Shown here piece after piece: positions 46,794-55,704 of a stretch of 60,984 nt of DNA. The notes beneath the pieces were generated by a model. The model was given only the letters and a program-made list of their open reading frames with translations. It was not told the origin of the DNA and did no database searches. Source of the DNA: Pseudomonadota bacterium (GTDB lineage: Bacteria > Pseudomonadota > Gammaproteobacteria > Burkholderiales > Rhodocyclaceae); assembly GCA_018241685.1 (NCBI GenBank), contig JAFEDJ010000027.1:1-60984 (forward strand). Direction: 5' to 3'. Within the stretch, counting starts at the first letter, position 1. Each line of letters begins with the position of its first letter. Both the position numbers and the translations under genes were made by a program.

Positions 46794-47405
46794 ATGAGTC
46801 CCCATCTCGATCTCACCGCCCCTTACGCCCCGCTGGTCCATCGCATCGAAAAGGAAGCCACCGTCGAGAACGGCCAGATCCTGCGCATCGACCATTTCCT
46901 GAACCACCGCATCGAGCCGGCCTTCATCTTCGAGCTGGCCCATGAACTGGCGCGGCGCCTGTCCTTCTTCCAGCCCAACGTGATCCTCACCGCCGAGGCG
47001 AGCGGCATCGCGCCGGCGCTGATCGTCGCCCAGACCCTCAGCGTGCCGCTGGTGTATGCCAAGAAGTACTCGCCGCAGGTGGAAGCGCCGGCAATCTCGC
47101 GGATCATCCCGTCGCCGACCAAGGGCGGCCATACCCAGCTGGTGATCTCCCAGCGCTACATCAAGGCCGGCCAGCGGATTGTCATCGTCGACGACTTCCT
47201 TGCCAACGGCCGCACCGCCACCGCCCTGATCGACATGGTGCGGGAAGCCGGTGCCGAGGTGCTGGGCGCCGGCTTCGTGGTGGAAAAGCGCTTCAAGCAG
47301 GGCCGCGAGCACATCGAGGCGCTCGGCGTCCCGGTGTCGACGCTGGCCCAGGTGGAGCGCCTGGAGCACGGCCACGCCATTCTGTCGCAGCCGAAGGCCG
47401 AGTAA
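46794..47405 (+). CDS. xpt: Xanthine phosphoribosyltransferase
   Basis: The 203-residue protein matches the Bacillus-type Xpt: EASGIAPALIVAQTL near residue 80, VYAKKYSP, and the PRPP-binding motif RIVIVDDFLANGRTATAL near residue 125. It converts xanthine and PRPP to XMP in purine salvage. It follows the TAXI gene by 58 bases on the same strand. The enzyme is unusual outside Firmicutes but occurs in betaproteobacteria. No guanine-type riboswitch was noticed in the short gap upstream. Confidence 0.92.
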   Translation: MSPHLDLTAPYAPLVHRIEKEATVENGQILRIDHFLNHRIEPAFIFELAHELARRLSFFQPNVILTAEASGIAPALIVAQTLSVPLVYAKKYSPQVEAPAISRIIPSPTKGGHTQLVISQRYIKAGQRIVIVDDFLANGRTATALIDMVREAGAEVLGAGFVVEKRFKQGREHIEALGVPVSTLAQVERLEHGHAILSQPKAE

Positions 47406-47411
47406 GCCCCG

Positions 47412-48227
47412 CTACTTCGGCAAGGGGTAGAACAGCTGCTCGTTGCCGATGCGATAGGCCGAGATCGCCCGCCGGCCGTCCGCCGACGTGAGCCAGGCGA
47501 TGAACTTCTCGCCAGCGGCCTTCTTGACGTGCGGATGTTTGGCGGGGTTCACCAGCATCACGCCATAGGGGTTGTAGAGCTTGGGATCGCCCGCATACAG
47601 GATGGCCAGATCCTGGCGGTTCTTGAAGCTGGCCCAGGTGCCCCGGTCGGCCAGCGTGTAGGCGCCCATGCCGGCCGCCATGTTCAGCGTCGGCCCCATG
47701 CCGGAGCCGGCCTCCTTGTACCAGCCCTGCCCCTTCGGCTCGACGCCCGCCGCTTGCCAGAAACGCAGCTCCGCCGCGTGGGTGCCGCTGCGGTCGCCGC
47801 GGGACACCCACGGGCTGCCCTTGCGGGCGATGCGCGCGAAGGCGTCCGTCGCATCCTTCGCCCCCTTCACGCCGGCCGCGTCGGCCACTGGGCCGACCAG
47901 CACGAAATCGTTGTACATCACATCCTTGCGCTCGACGCCGTAACCATCGGCGACGAACTTGTCCTCGGCGGGCCGGTCATGCACCAGCACCACGTCCGCA
48001 TCGCCGCGCCGCCCCACGTCCAGCGCCTGGCCGGTGCCCAGGGCCACCACCTTCACGGCAATGCCGCTTTCCTTCTCGAAGATCGGCAGGATGAAATTGA
48101 ACAGCCCCGACTGCTCGGTGGACGTGGTGGACGCGACCACGATGGTCTCGCCGGCCTGGGCCGCCGAAACCAGCACCGCCAGGCCCAGCACAGCCGATTT
48201 GATGAACTTCAAAACGCCATACGCCAT
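47412..48227 (-). CDS. tupA: Tungstate ABC importer substrate-binding protein
   Basis: The 271-residue protein has a signal peptide (cleavage near AAQAGETI) and the oxyanion-binding segment VASTTSTEQSGLFNFILP, the characteristic TupA pattern, plus SRGDRSGTHAAELRFW. TupA binds tungstate very tightly and much better than molybdate in known cases. The upstream genes are the TupB permease, the TupC ATPase and the tungsten enzyme operon aorABCDE, which strongly supports tungstate rather than molybdate or phosphate. Confidence 0.9.
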   Translation of the reverse strand: MAYGVLKFIKSAVLGLAVLVSAAQAGETIVVASTTSTEQSGLFNFILPIFEKESGIAVKVVALGTGQALDVGRRGDADVVLVHDRPAEDKFVADGYGVERKDVMYNDFVLVGPVADAAGVKGAKDATDAFARIARKGSPWVSRGDRSGTHAAELRFWQAAGVEPKGQGWYKEAGSGMGPTLNMAAGMGAYTLADRGTWASFKNRQDLAILYAGDPKLYNPYGVMLVNPAKHPHVKKAAGEKFIAWLTSADGRRAISAYRIGNEQLFYPLPK

Positions 48228-48958
48228 GGTAGTTCTCCCTGGATGTAGAGCCGCGCGGCCTGGGAGGCCGGACGGGCGAAAAAACGCTGGACCGGGGCGT
48301 GTTCGCAGACGCGCCCGGCGTCCATGAACACCACGTCGTCGGCGAGCCGGGTGGCCTGGCCGAGGTTGTGGGTGGTCATCAGGATACGTGTGCCCTCGGT
48401 ACGGATCTCCCGCACGATGCGCTCGATGGCCTCCACCGACGATGGATCGAGGCTGGCGGTCGGCTCGTCGAGGAGCAGCAGGCGCGGCCGCGTCACCCAG
48501 GCCCGTGCCAGCGCCAGGCGCTGACGCTCGCCGCCGGACAGCCCGCGGGCGCCGTCATCGGCCCGATGGACCAGGCCGACACGTTCGAGCACCGCACGGG
48601 CCCGCTGGCGCCGCTCCGCCGCCGGCACGCGCTGCGGCCACAACGCCAGCTCCACGTTGGCAAGCACCGAATCGCGCAGCATCTTCGGCTGCTGGAAAAC
48701 CATCGCCACGCCGAACTCGGGACGACCGCCATCGCCTCCCCAATGAATCTCGCCGCTGTCCGCTTCGAGCAGGCCGCACAAAGTACGCAGCAACACGCTC
48801 TTGCCCGCCCCGTTGGGGCCGAGCAGGATGGTGATGCCCTCGCCGCCCAGTTCCATACTGAGCCCGTCGAGCACCGCGTGCCCGCCGGCCTGCCAGCGCA
48901 GCTCATGGATGCGCAGCGGAAACAGGGATGGCGCCGGCACCACGTCGTCCGCCCTCAT
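48209..48958 (-). CDS. tupC: Tungstate ABC importer ATP-binding protein
   Basis: The 249-residue ATPase has Walker A LGPNGAGKSVLL, Q-loop MVFQQPKMLR, signature LSGGERQRLALARA and Walker B LLLLDEPTASLD. Its ATG overlaps the tupB stop by four bases, and its end overlaps the tupA start by 19 bases. Translation of the three genes is therefore tightly coupled. No C-terminal molybdate-binding (MOP) domain is present. Confidence 0.9.
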   Translation of the reverse strand: MRADDVVPAPSLFPLRIHELRWQAGGHAVLDGLSMELGGEGITILLGPNGAGKSVLLRTLCGLLEADSGEIHWGGDGGRPEFGVAMVFQQPKMLRDSVLANVELALWPQRVPAAERRQRARAVLERVGLVHRADDGARGLSGGERQRLALARAWVTRPRLLLLDEPTASLDPSSVEAIERIVREIRTEGTRILMTTHNLGQATRLADDVVFMDAGRVCEHAPVQRFFARPASQAARLYIQGELPWRMAF

Positions 48959-49659
48959 GCGTAGCGCCTCAGCGCCCACTGGCGCAGCGCGTGGGCGACA
49001 CCGTTGAGCAGCAGGATCACCGACAGCAACACCAAGCCCAGCGCGATGGCCAACGGCAAGTCGCCCTTGCTGGTTTCCAGCGCAATCGCGGTGGTCATCG
49101 TGCGGGTGGAGCGGTCGATGTTGCCACCGACGATCATCACCGCCCCCACCTCGGACATGGCCCGCCCCAGACCGGCCAGTACCGCCACCAGCAGGGAATG
49201 GCGGCAGTCATGGAGCAGCACGCGCACGCTGTCAAACCAGCCGAAACGCATCGCTGTCAGCTCTTCCTCGTATTCCCGCCAGGCATCCTCGACGACCTGC
49301 CGGGCGATGGCCGCCATCAGCGGCACCACCAGCAGGCTCTGGGCGACGACCATCGCCGTGGGCGAATACAGCAGGCCCAACTCACCCAGCGGCCCGGAGC
49401 GCGACAGCAGCAGATAGACCACCACCCCCACCACCACCGAAGGCAGGCCCATGCAGCCGTTGAGAATCACCACCAGCGCCGTCCGGCCGGGAAAGCGCCC
49501 GACGCCCAGGCAAGCCCCCAGCGGTAGCCCGAGCAGCGTACCGAGCAGCACCGCCAGGCCGCTGACCCGCAGGGACAGCAGCACGATCCCGGCGACCTGC
49601 TGGTCGAAACCGGTTAGCAAGGCAAAGGCGTCGGAAAAAGCCTGCGTGAGTCCGTTCAT
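48955..49659 (-). CDS. tupB: Tungstate ABC importer permease
   Basis: The 234-residue membrane protein has about five to six hydrophobic segments and the cytoplasmic coupling region (RFGWFDSVRVLLHDCRHSLL, GLGRAMSEVGAVMIVGGNI) found in TupB/CysT-like permeases. It is encoded 30 bases after aorE and before tupC and tupA, giving the order aorABCDE-tupBCA on the minus strand. Confidence 0.9.
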   Translation of the reverse strand: MNGLTQAFSDAFALLTGFDQQVAGIVLLSLRVSGLAVLLGTLLGLPLGACLGVGRFPGRTALVVILNGCMGLPSVVVGVVVYLLLSRSGPLGELGLLYSPTAMVVAQSLLVVPLMAAIARQVVEDAWREYEEELTAMRFGWFDSVRVLLHDCRHSLLVAVLAGLGRAMSEVGAVMIVGGNIDRSTRTMTTAIALETSKGDLPLAIALGLVLLSVILLLNGVAHALRQWALRRYA

Positions 49660-49689
49660 GCGCGGAACTTATTTGTAAAAAAACCCGGC

Positions 49690-50001
49690 TCAGCCGCCGC
49701 CGCGCTGCATCGCGAGATCGATGCGGGCCAGCAGCGCCCTGCGCGCGGCGCGGTCGCCCGCAGTGAAGCGCAGGCGCGCATGCAGCACTGGCAGGCGGAA
49801 CAGGCCGATGCAACGCTCCGGCATCTCGCTGAGTTCAACCTCCAGTACCGCGCAGCCGTCATCAGCCCGCAGCCGGCCCGGCTCCAGCGTGCTGACGCCA
49901 TGCGGCAGCGCCAGCCGCAGGCCCCGTTCAAACTCCGCCAATGTCGCGCCGACTTCCCGCACGAAGCCACCCGGCGCGCACACATCCTCCCCCCGCAGCA
50001 A
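49690..50001 (-). CDS. aorE: AorE-like hypothetical protein of the aldehyde oxidoreductase operon
   Basis: The 103-residue protein has no recognised domain. Its sequence (REVGATLAEFERGLRLALPH, ADDGCAVLEVELSEMPERCI) suggests a small mixed alpha/beta protein. It occupies the place of aorE in the described Aromatoleum aor operon. The start is unusual: TTG 50001, three bases after the aorD stop, with GGAGG seven bases upstream; no ATG exists in this frame near the start. A different frame opening with ATG overlaps here but encodes a Cys/Arg-rich shadow. Confidence 0.65.
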   Translation of the reverse strand: MLRGEDVCAPGGFVREVGATLAEFERGLRLALPHGVSTLEPGRLRADDGCAVLEVELSEMPERCIGLFRLPVLHARLRFTAGDRAARRALLARIDLAMQRGGG

Positions 50002-50004
50002 GCA

Positions 50005-50256
50005 TCAGCCTCCGGCAATCGGCGGCCAGATGGCGAGTTCGTCGCCCTCCTGCAGCGCGTGTTCGGGGCGCCCGGCGGGCGCGATGTAATGGCCGTTCAC
50101 CAGCACGAGGTGCGCGCTCTTCTCCGGCAGCTGGTAGCGCGCGATCAGGTCGCCGACCGTCGTGCCGGGCTGCACGTCGAGCTCGATGCGGTTGCCGCGC
50201 CGCTCGGCCGGCAGGTAGTCGGACAGCGACGCGAACAGCTTGAAGACGACTCTCAT
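50005..50256 (-). CDS. aorD: MoaD/ThiS-family sulphur carrier of the aldehyde oxidoreductase operon
   Basis: The 83-residue protein has the ubiquitin-like MoaD fold (KLFASLSDYLPAERRG, ELDVQPGTTVGDLIARYQLP) and ends in GDELAIWPPIAGG, with the C-terminal di-glycine needed for thiocarboxylate formation. It probably supplies sulphur for the pterin cofactor of the tungsten enzyme. The start at 50256 overlaps the aorC stop by four bases. Confidence 0.88.
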   Translation of the reverse strand: MRVVFKLFASLSDYLPAERRGNRIELDVQPGTTVGDLIARYQLPEKSAHLVLVNGHYIAPAGRPEHALQEGDELAIWPPIAGG

Positions 50257-51539
50257 GCGAAGGCGGCCACCGGGTGATGACGGGCCACCGAGTCCGGCTG
50301 CGTTGCCGCCAGGTAGGCCTCGAAGAAACGTTGCGGCGCCTGCAGCAGCACGTCCTTCCACGGGCCGAGCTTGAGCTTGCCCTGGATCAGCCCACGCAGC
50401 GCACCAACGTGCTGAGTCATACCGATGGAGGTGGCGCCGATCAACACGTCATCCTTGAACTGCAGGCTGAGGTAGCGGTAGGCCGCCTCGTCCACGTGCT
50501 CGACACCCTGCCCGTCCGGTTCGCCCCACCATTGCCCGAAGGACGTGGAGATCAGCCCCAGGGTATCCAGCACGTTGATCGCCAGCACGCCCGGCATGCG
50601 CGCATTACCGCCGGCCATGTTGATCGCCGCCACGCGGGCCTGATCGGCCGCGTTGGGCTGAATGGCCGACACCAGATGGGCGCCAGTGAACAGGTCCGGC
50701 GCCTCGGCCACGTCGCCGGCGGCGAAGATGCCCGGCACCGAGGTCTCCATGCGCGCATCCACCAGCACGCCCTTGGCCACATGCACTGGCGTCGCATCCA
50801 GGAAGGCGATGTTGGGCGCCACACCGGCCGCGACAATCAGCAGGTCGCAGGGCAGCAGATCACCAGTGGACACCTTGACCGTCAGCGGCGCGCCGCCGGC
50901 ATCGCCCCGTTCGATACGCTCAACCCCCGCCGACGTGACGACACGGATGCCCTTCTCCTGCACCCAGCGCTTGATCATGCCGCCGGCCTTGGGCGTCATC
51001 ATGCGCGGCACCATGCGGTCGCCCATCTCGACGACGGTCAGCTCGACGCCGCGCTTGGCCAGCGCCTCCATGATGATGCAGCCGATGAAGCCGGCACCGA
51101 GCTGGATCACCCGCGCGCCGGGCTTGGCATGGGCGGCGATGGCCCGCGCATCGGCCAGCGTCCAGCAGGTTTGTACCTCCGGCAGATCCACGCCGGGGAT
51201 CGGCGGGCGCACCGGGTGGGAGCCGGTCGCCACCAGCAGGCGGTCGTAGCTCTCGAAATGGCCGTCGGCGAACAGCACGCGCTGCTGCGCGGCATCCAGC
51301 GCCACCGCCCGGGCATTGAGCTGGCGCACGCCGAGCTTGCCGAAATGATCCGGTGTCTTGCGCAGCCAGGTGCCGGATTCGTCGATGTTGCCTTCCAGCA
51401 GGTAGGGAATCGCCATCCGCGAATAGGACGGCTCGCTCTCGCAGCCGACCATCACGATCTCGTCGCGCGGCGCGGCGCGGCGCAGGGCTTCGACGGCCAC
51501 CACGCCCGCCGGCCCGTTGCCCAGGATGAGGTGTTTCAT
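50253..51539 (-). CDS. aorC: FAD-dependent NAD oxidoreductase subunit of aldehyde oxidoreductase
   Basis: The 428-residue flavoprotein has the FAD-binding start LILGNGPAGVVAVEALRR, a second dinucleotide motif VIQLGAGFIGCIIMEAL for NAD, and GIFAAGDVAEAPD near residue 280. It has the fold of nitrite reductase/ferredoxin reductase-type proteins. In the described aor system this subunit passes electrons from the iron-sulphur subunit to NAD. A 111-base gap separates it from aorB. Confidence 0.88.
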   Translation of the reverse strand: MKHLILGNGPAGVVAVEALRRAAPRDEIVMVGCESEPSYSRMAIPYLLEGNIDESGTWLRKTPDHFGKLGVRQLNARAVALDAAQQRVLFADGHFESYDRLLVATGSHPVRPPIPGVDLPEVQTCWTLADARAIAAHAKPGARVIQLGAGFIGCIIMEALAKRGVELTVVEMGDRMVPRMMTPKAGGMIKRWVQEKGIRVVTSAGVERIERGDAGGAPLTVKVSTGDLLPCDLLIVAAGVAPNIAFLDATPVHVAKGVLVDARMETSVPGIFAAGDVAEAPDLFTGAHLVSAIQPNAADQARVAAINMAGGNARMPGVLAINVLDTLGLISTSFGQWWGEPDGQGVEHVDEAAYRYLSLQFKDDVLIGATSIGMTQHVGALRGLIQGKLKLGPWKDVLLQAPQRFFEAYLAATQPDSVARHHPVAAFA

Positions 51540-51650
51540 CGGGGAGTCCTCGGATCAGGATCGCGCCGACGCGTGCCGTATGGCCGCGTCGGCGCAGGAA
51601 ACAGGAAGCTGAAGAAGAATGGCGGGACACCTGCCCCGCCATCCCGCTCT

Positions 51651-53498
51651 TCAGAGCCCCAGGCGCTCCAGGGTTTCGACGGTCGGCACCCCGTCCGGCG
51701 TCCAGCCACGCAGCTTGTAGTACTCCGGCAGCATCGTCGCGAGGCCGTTCACCAGACCCTTGGCCGGACCGGTCTTGGCCGGTTCGGTGGTCAGGCGCGG
51801 CGGCAGGTTGTCGTCCTTGCTGGTCAGGCCCGCCGCATTGTTGAACAAGCGCTCCATGTTCCAGATCCGCTCGCCCATCGCGTTGAGCTTTTCCATCGAC
51901 CAGTCGCCTTCGCAGGCCGCTTCGATCTGCGGCTGCACATCGGCCACGGTCCACGCGAAGGACGTGAACACGCAGATCCCTGCCGCGTCGAACACCGCCG
52001 TCGCATCCTGGAAGGCCTTCACCAGCTCCGGCTTGCCCTCGGTGGTGAGCGGATCGGTCTTGACCGGAATGCCCAGCACTTCCGACGCCACCGTGTAGCC
52101 ACGCAAGTGGCAGGCACCCCGGTTGGACGTGGCATAGGCCAAGCCCATGCCCTGGATGCCGCGGGCGTCGTAGGCCGGGAATTCCTGGCCCTTGACGGTC
52201 ATCGACAGTTCCGGGTGGCCGTACTTGGCGCACAGGCGCCGGGAACCCTGGCCGATCTCCTTGCCGAAGCCCTCGCCGCGGGCGGTCATCTCAGCCAGGC
52301 GCGCCAGCGCGGCGGCGGAGCCGAAAGGCGCCTCGGTGCCGAGCTGCTCCTTGGTCAGCACGCCCATCTCGTAGAGCTCCATCACCGCGCCGATGGTCGC
52401 GCCGAAGGAGATCGGGTCCATGCCCTGCTCGTTGCACAGCAGGTTGGCGTACTGCAGCGCCTCCAGGTCGCCGACGCCATTGGCGGCGCCGAGCGCCCAG
52501 GCCGCTTCGTACTCCAGGCCGCCGGACGCACCCCAGTACTTGGGATTGTTCACCACCGTGAAGTGGCCCTTGTCGATCTCGGCGATGCGCCCGCAGGCGA
52601 TGGTGCAGCCGAAGCAGGCCGCGTTGGTGACCAGTTGCGGCTTGCCGTCGGTGGGCCGCTTCTCGTGCATGGCCTCGGCGGAGATCTTGCCGGCGTCCTC
52701 GAACTGCACGTCCTTGTGGTTGCGGGTCGGCAGCGCACCGATCTCGTTGATCACGTTCATCAGCACCTGAGTGCCGTACTTCGGCAGCCCCTGGCCGGTC
52801 ACCGCGTTGTCGGCGAGGATCTTCTTCTTCTCGTTGGTGATCTTCATGAAGGCCTTCATGTCCTTGATGCCGGACACGCCCTTGGTGCCGCGCAGGGCCA
52901 CCGCCTTCAGGTTCTTCGAGCCCATCACCGCGCCGACGCCGGAGCGCCCCGCCGCCCGGTGCAGGTCATTGACGATGCACGCGAACAGCACCTGGTTCTC
53001 GCCGGCCAGGCCGATGGACGACACGCGGATCAGCGGGTCCTGGTGGTGATGCTTGATCGCCTCCTCGGTCTCCCAGCAGCTCTTGCCCCATAGGTCGGCG
53101 GCATCGACCAGTTCGGCTTTGTCGTTCTCGACGTACAGATACACCGGCTTCGGCGAGCGGCCTTCGAAGATGATCATGTCCCAGCCGGCAAACTTCATCT
53201 CGGCACCGAAGAAGCCGCCGGAGTTGGAGCACGCCACGGCCCCCGTCAGCGGCCCCTTGGTGACCACCGTGTAGCGCCCACCGGTGGACGCCATCGTGCC
53301 GGTCAGCGGCCCGGTGGACATGATCATCTTGTTGTCCGGCGACAATGGATCCACCTTCGGGTCGATCTCCGACACCAGGTACTTGGTCGCCAGCCCGCGG
53401 GAGCCGAGGTATTCGTCGGCCCACTCCATGTTGAGCGGCTCTTCCTTGCAGGTGCCGGCAATGAGGTCGACACGCAGCACTTTCCTGTTCCAGCCCAT
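51651..53498 (-). CDS. aorB: Tungsten-dependent aldehyde oxidoreductase large subunit
   Basis: The 615-residue protein is an AOR-family enzyme: N-terminal pterin-binding domain (YLGSRGLATKYLVSEIDPKV, STGPLTGTMASTGGRYTVVT, GRSGVGAVMGSKNLKA) and the [4Fe-4S] ligands in AACFGCTIACGR near residue 300. Length and order match the archaeal and Aromatoleum enzymes, which oxidise aldehydes such as benzaldehyde or phenylacetaldehyde to acids. The neighbouring tungstate importer supports tungsten as the metal. It starts 10 bases after the aorA stop. It acts in the cytoplasm. Confidence 0.93.
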   Translation of the reverse strand: MGWNRKVLRVDLIAGTCKEEPLNMEWADEYLGSRGLATKYLVSEIDPKVDPLSPDNKMIMSTGPLTGTMASTGGRYTVVTKGPLTGAVACSNSGGFFGAEMKFAGWDMIIFEGRSPKPVYLYVENDKAELVDAADLWGKSCWETEEAIKHHHQDPLIRVSSIGLAGENQVLFACIVNDLHRAAGRSGVGAVMGSKNLKAVALRGTKGVSGIKDMKAFMKITNEKKKILADNAVTGQGLPKYGTQVLMNVINEIGALPTRNHKDVQFEDAGKISAEAMHEKRPTDGKPQLVTNAACFGCTIACGRIAEIDKGHFTVVNNPKYWGASGGLEYEAAWALGAANGVGDLEALQYANLLCNEQGMDPISFGATIGAVMELYEMGVLTKEQLGTEAPFGSAAALARLAEMTARGEGFGKEIGQGSRRLCAKYGHPELSMTVKGQEFPAYDARGIQGMGLAYATSNRGACHLRGYTVASEVLGIPVKTDPLTTEGKPELVKAFQDATAVFDAAGICVFTSFAWTVADVQPQIEAACEGDWSMEKLNAMGERIWNMERLFNNAAGLTSKDDNLPPRLTTEPAKTGPAKGLVNGLATMLPEYYKLRGWTPDGVPTVETLERLGL

Positions 53499-53508
53499 GG
53501 TCGCCTCC

Positions 53509-53982
53509 TTATTCCGTGACGGCCGTGTTGGCCTTGGCCGCCCACGCCCGCATGCGGTCGAAGCCGGTCCAGTCGGCGTCCACATAGGTGATCGCCGCGG
53601 TCGGACAGGCTGCAGCGCAGGCCGGATCGCCGCCGCACAGGTCGCATTTCTGGACCTTGCCGGTGTCCTGGTTGTAATTGACGGTGCCGAAGGGGCAAGC
53701 GATCGTGCAGACCTTGCAGCCGACGCAAACGTCGTCGAAGACCTGCTTGGCGCCCGTCGCCGCATCGAGGCGGATCGCATCCACCGGACAGGCGTTCATG
53801 CACCAGGCCTCGGTGCACTGGGTACAGGTGTAGGGAACCTTGCGCCCCTCGGTCTCGAAACTGAAGACCTTGATGCGCGACTTGGAAGGATTGATGACCC
53901 CGGTGTGCTCCACCGAACATGCCATTTCACACTGCAGGCAGCCGGTGCACTTCTTGGGATCAATGTGCAGGGATTTCCACAT
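53509..53982 (-). CDS. aorA: Polyferredoxin electron-transfer subunit of aldehyde oxidoreductase
   Basis: The 157-residue protein has four cysteine-rich [4Fe-4S] motifs: CTGCLQCEMAC, CTQCTEAWCMNACPVD, CVGCKVCTIACPFG and CDLCGGDPACAAACPTA. It passes electrons from AorB to AorC. In the Aromatoleum enzyme this subunit polymerises into a filament carrying AorBC units. It is the first gene of the operon; GGAGGAA lies seven bases upstream of ATG 53982. Confidence 0.92.
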   Translation of the reverse strand: MWKSLHIDPKKCTGCLQCEMACSVEHTGVINPSKSRIKVFSFETEGRKVPYTCTQCTEAWCMNACPVDAIRLDAATGAKQVFDDVCVGCKVCTIACPFGTVNYNQDTGKVQKCDLCGGDPACAAACPTAAITYVDADWTGFDRMRAWAAKANTAVTE

Positions 53983-54125
53983 CGAACGATTCCTCCTCCA
54001 GATGGATCGCGAACCGGCCGGTGCGGCCACTGCTGGGCCGAAGGGTCACTCCGTGGAGCGCCTCGAACATCCGCCGGACTCTATCTCCCGCCATGGCCCA
54101 CCCGAAATGGGCCGCGTGTCTTTTG

Positions 54126-54153
54126 AGAATACGCCGCCGCATCGTGATGTCAA
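54126..54153 (-). promoter_or_regulatory. Probable sigma-70 promoter of the aor operon
   Basis: On the minus strand TTGACA (54153-54148) and TATTCT (54131-54126) are separated by 16 bases. Transcription would begin near 54119, leaving a leader of about 137 bases before aorA, which includes a hairpin GGCCCA/TGGGCC (54097-54115). The full gap between aorA and the divergent transporter gene (53983-54377, 395 bases) contains this promoter and otherwise no gene that I can support. Confidence 0.55.
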
Positions 54154-54377
54154 TGCGCGGCGCGGCAAGGCTGGAGGGGTGGGCTTGAAACGTGACGCGA
54201 GGGAGCGGAAGGCGGTAGCACCGAAAGCTGAGAACGTTTGCCTTCGGCCCGAAGCGGACGGTCCAAAGCCTGTTTCCAAAGTCATCACCGGTCCACCGCG
54301 TTTCCCGGAAGCTGCCATTGGCGCCAACCCGGCGATATCATCCCGAGCACTGACCTCGTCGCCCGCCATGAGAAGAG

Positions 54378-55694
54378 ATGGACCCGGAAAGCCAGGAGAA
54401 AAATGCCGAAGAATCCGGGTCCGCTCGCCAGTCCCGTGTCAGGGCGATTTTGCGGGTGACCAGCGGCAACTTCCTCGAGCAGTTTGACTTCTTCCTTTTC
54501 GGCTTCTTCGCCGTCAATATTTCCCGGACCTTTTTCCCATCGGGCAGCGAGTTCGCCTCCCTGATGCTGGCGCTGAGCGTTTTCGGTGCCGGATTCCTGA
54601 TGCGTCCCCTCGGGGCTGTCGTGCTGGGCGGCTATATCGATGAGGTCGGGCGGCGCCGTGGATTGATCGTGACGTTGGCCATCATGGCCTGCGGCACCGG
54701 TCTCATCGCCCTCGTGCCCTCCTACGCAAACCTGGGCATTCTGGCTCCGATACTCGTCGTCGCCGGCCGTCTGTTGCAGGGCTTTTCGGCCGGGGCGGAG
54801 ATGGGCGGGGTATCCGTCTATCTCGCGGAGATGTCTCCCCCTGGACACCGGGGTCTCTACACGGCGTGGCAATCGGCAAGCCAGCAGGTATCTATCGTCC
54901 TTGCTGCCGCTCTCGGCTACGGGCTGCACCACTGGCTTTCCCCCCAGGAGATTGACGAATGGGGCTGGCGCATTCCCTTCCTGATCGGCTGCTCCATCAT
55001 TCCCTGCATCTTCATGCTGCGAAGAAACCTGGAAGAGACAACCGCGTTTCATGCCTGCAAACACCCGCCGGATACCCGGGAGCTGTTCGCGACCCTGCGT
55101 GCCCACTGGGCGACGGTGTTTTACGGAATGCTGCTGGGGGCGATGACGACCGTCACGTTCAACTTGATCACGGTCTACACCCCGACCTTCGGCCGCACCG
55201 TCCTCAATCTGTCAGCCACTGACAGTCTGTTGGTCACGCTTTGCATCGGGGTCTCGAATTTTCTCTGGCTGCCGATCGGCGGTGCGCTTTCCGACCGGGT
55301 CGGCCGGCAGGCGGTCCTGATGACGGTCGCCACGCTCGCGCTGGCGAGCGCCTATCCCGCGTTCGTCTGGCTGGCTGGTAGCCCGAGCCTGCCCCGACTG
55401 CTGGGCGTGCAGCTGCTCTTCTCCATCTACTACGGCCTCTACAACGGCGCCATGATCCCGGCGCTCATCGAGCTCATTCCATCCAGGATTCGCGTCACGG
55501 GGTTCTCGCTGGCCTTCAGCCTGGCCGCAGCCTTGTTCGGGGGCGTGACCCTGGCGATGTCCACCTTCTTGATCAATGAGACCGGTGACAAGGCCGCACC
55601 GGGCTACTGGATGAGCTTCGCCGCCGGCTGCGGGCTCGTTTCCACGCTGATGCTTTACCGCAAGAAGCCATCGGCAGATGCCCTCACAACCTAG
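54378..55694 (+). CDS. MHS-family tricarboxylate/proton symporter, copy 1
   Basis: The 438-residue protein has twelve predicted membrane segments and the metabolite:H+ symporter signatures [25 protein letters not shown] (loop 2-3, split here) and [23 protein letters not shown]. It is closest in pattern to citrate and tricarballylate carriers (TcuC/CitA-like). It is paralogous to the gene at 57511-58824 over its full length. The neighbouring ModA-like isomerase candidate suggests aconitate as a substrate. It converges with the LysR gene, ten bases away. Confidence 0.88.
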   Translation: MDPESQEKNAEESGSARQSRVRAILRVTSGNFLEQFDFFLFGFFAVNISRTFFPSGSEFASLMLALSVFGAGFLMRPLGAVVLGGYIDEVGRRRGLIVTLAIMACGTGLIALVPSYANLGILAPILVVAGRLLQGFSAGAEMGGVSVYLAEMSPPGHRGLYTAWQSASQQVSIVLAAALGYGLHHWLSPQEIDEWGWRIPFLIGCSIIPCIFMLRRNLEETTAFHACKHPPDTRELFATLRAHWATVFYGMLLGAMTTVTFNLITVYTPTFGRTVLNLSATDSLLVTLCIGVSNFLWLPIGGALSDRVGRQAVLMTVATLALASAYPAFVWLAGSPSLPRLLGVQLLFSIYYGLYNGAMIPALIELIPSRIRVTGFSLAFSLAAALFGGVTLAMSTFLINETGDKAAPGYWMSFAAGCGLVSTLMLYRKKPSADALTT

Positions 55695-55704
55695 CGCCGG
55701 CCAC

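Noticed and set aside
47412..49659. Reading the tup genes as a molybdate or phosphate importer
   Set aside because: The binding protein has the TTSTEQSGLF pattern of TupA, the ATPase lacks a MOP domain, and the adjoining operon encodes an AOR-family enzyme.
49656..50018. Alternative ATG-initiated frame over aorE
   Set aside because: It encodes a Cys/Arg/Ser-rich sequence typical of a frame shadow. The TTG-initiated frame has balanced composition and a correctly spaced ribosome site.
50274..53093. Long plus-strand open frame opposite aorB and aorC
   Set aside because: Antisense shadow; the minus strand encodes enzymes with intact cofactor motifs.
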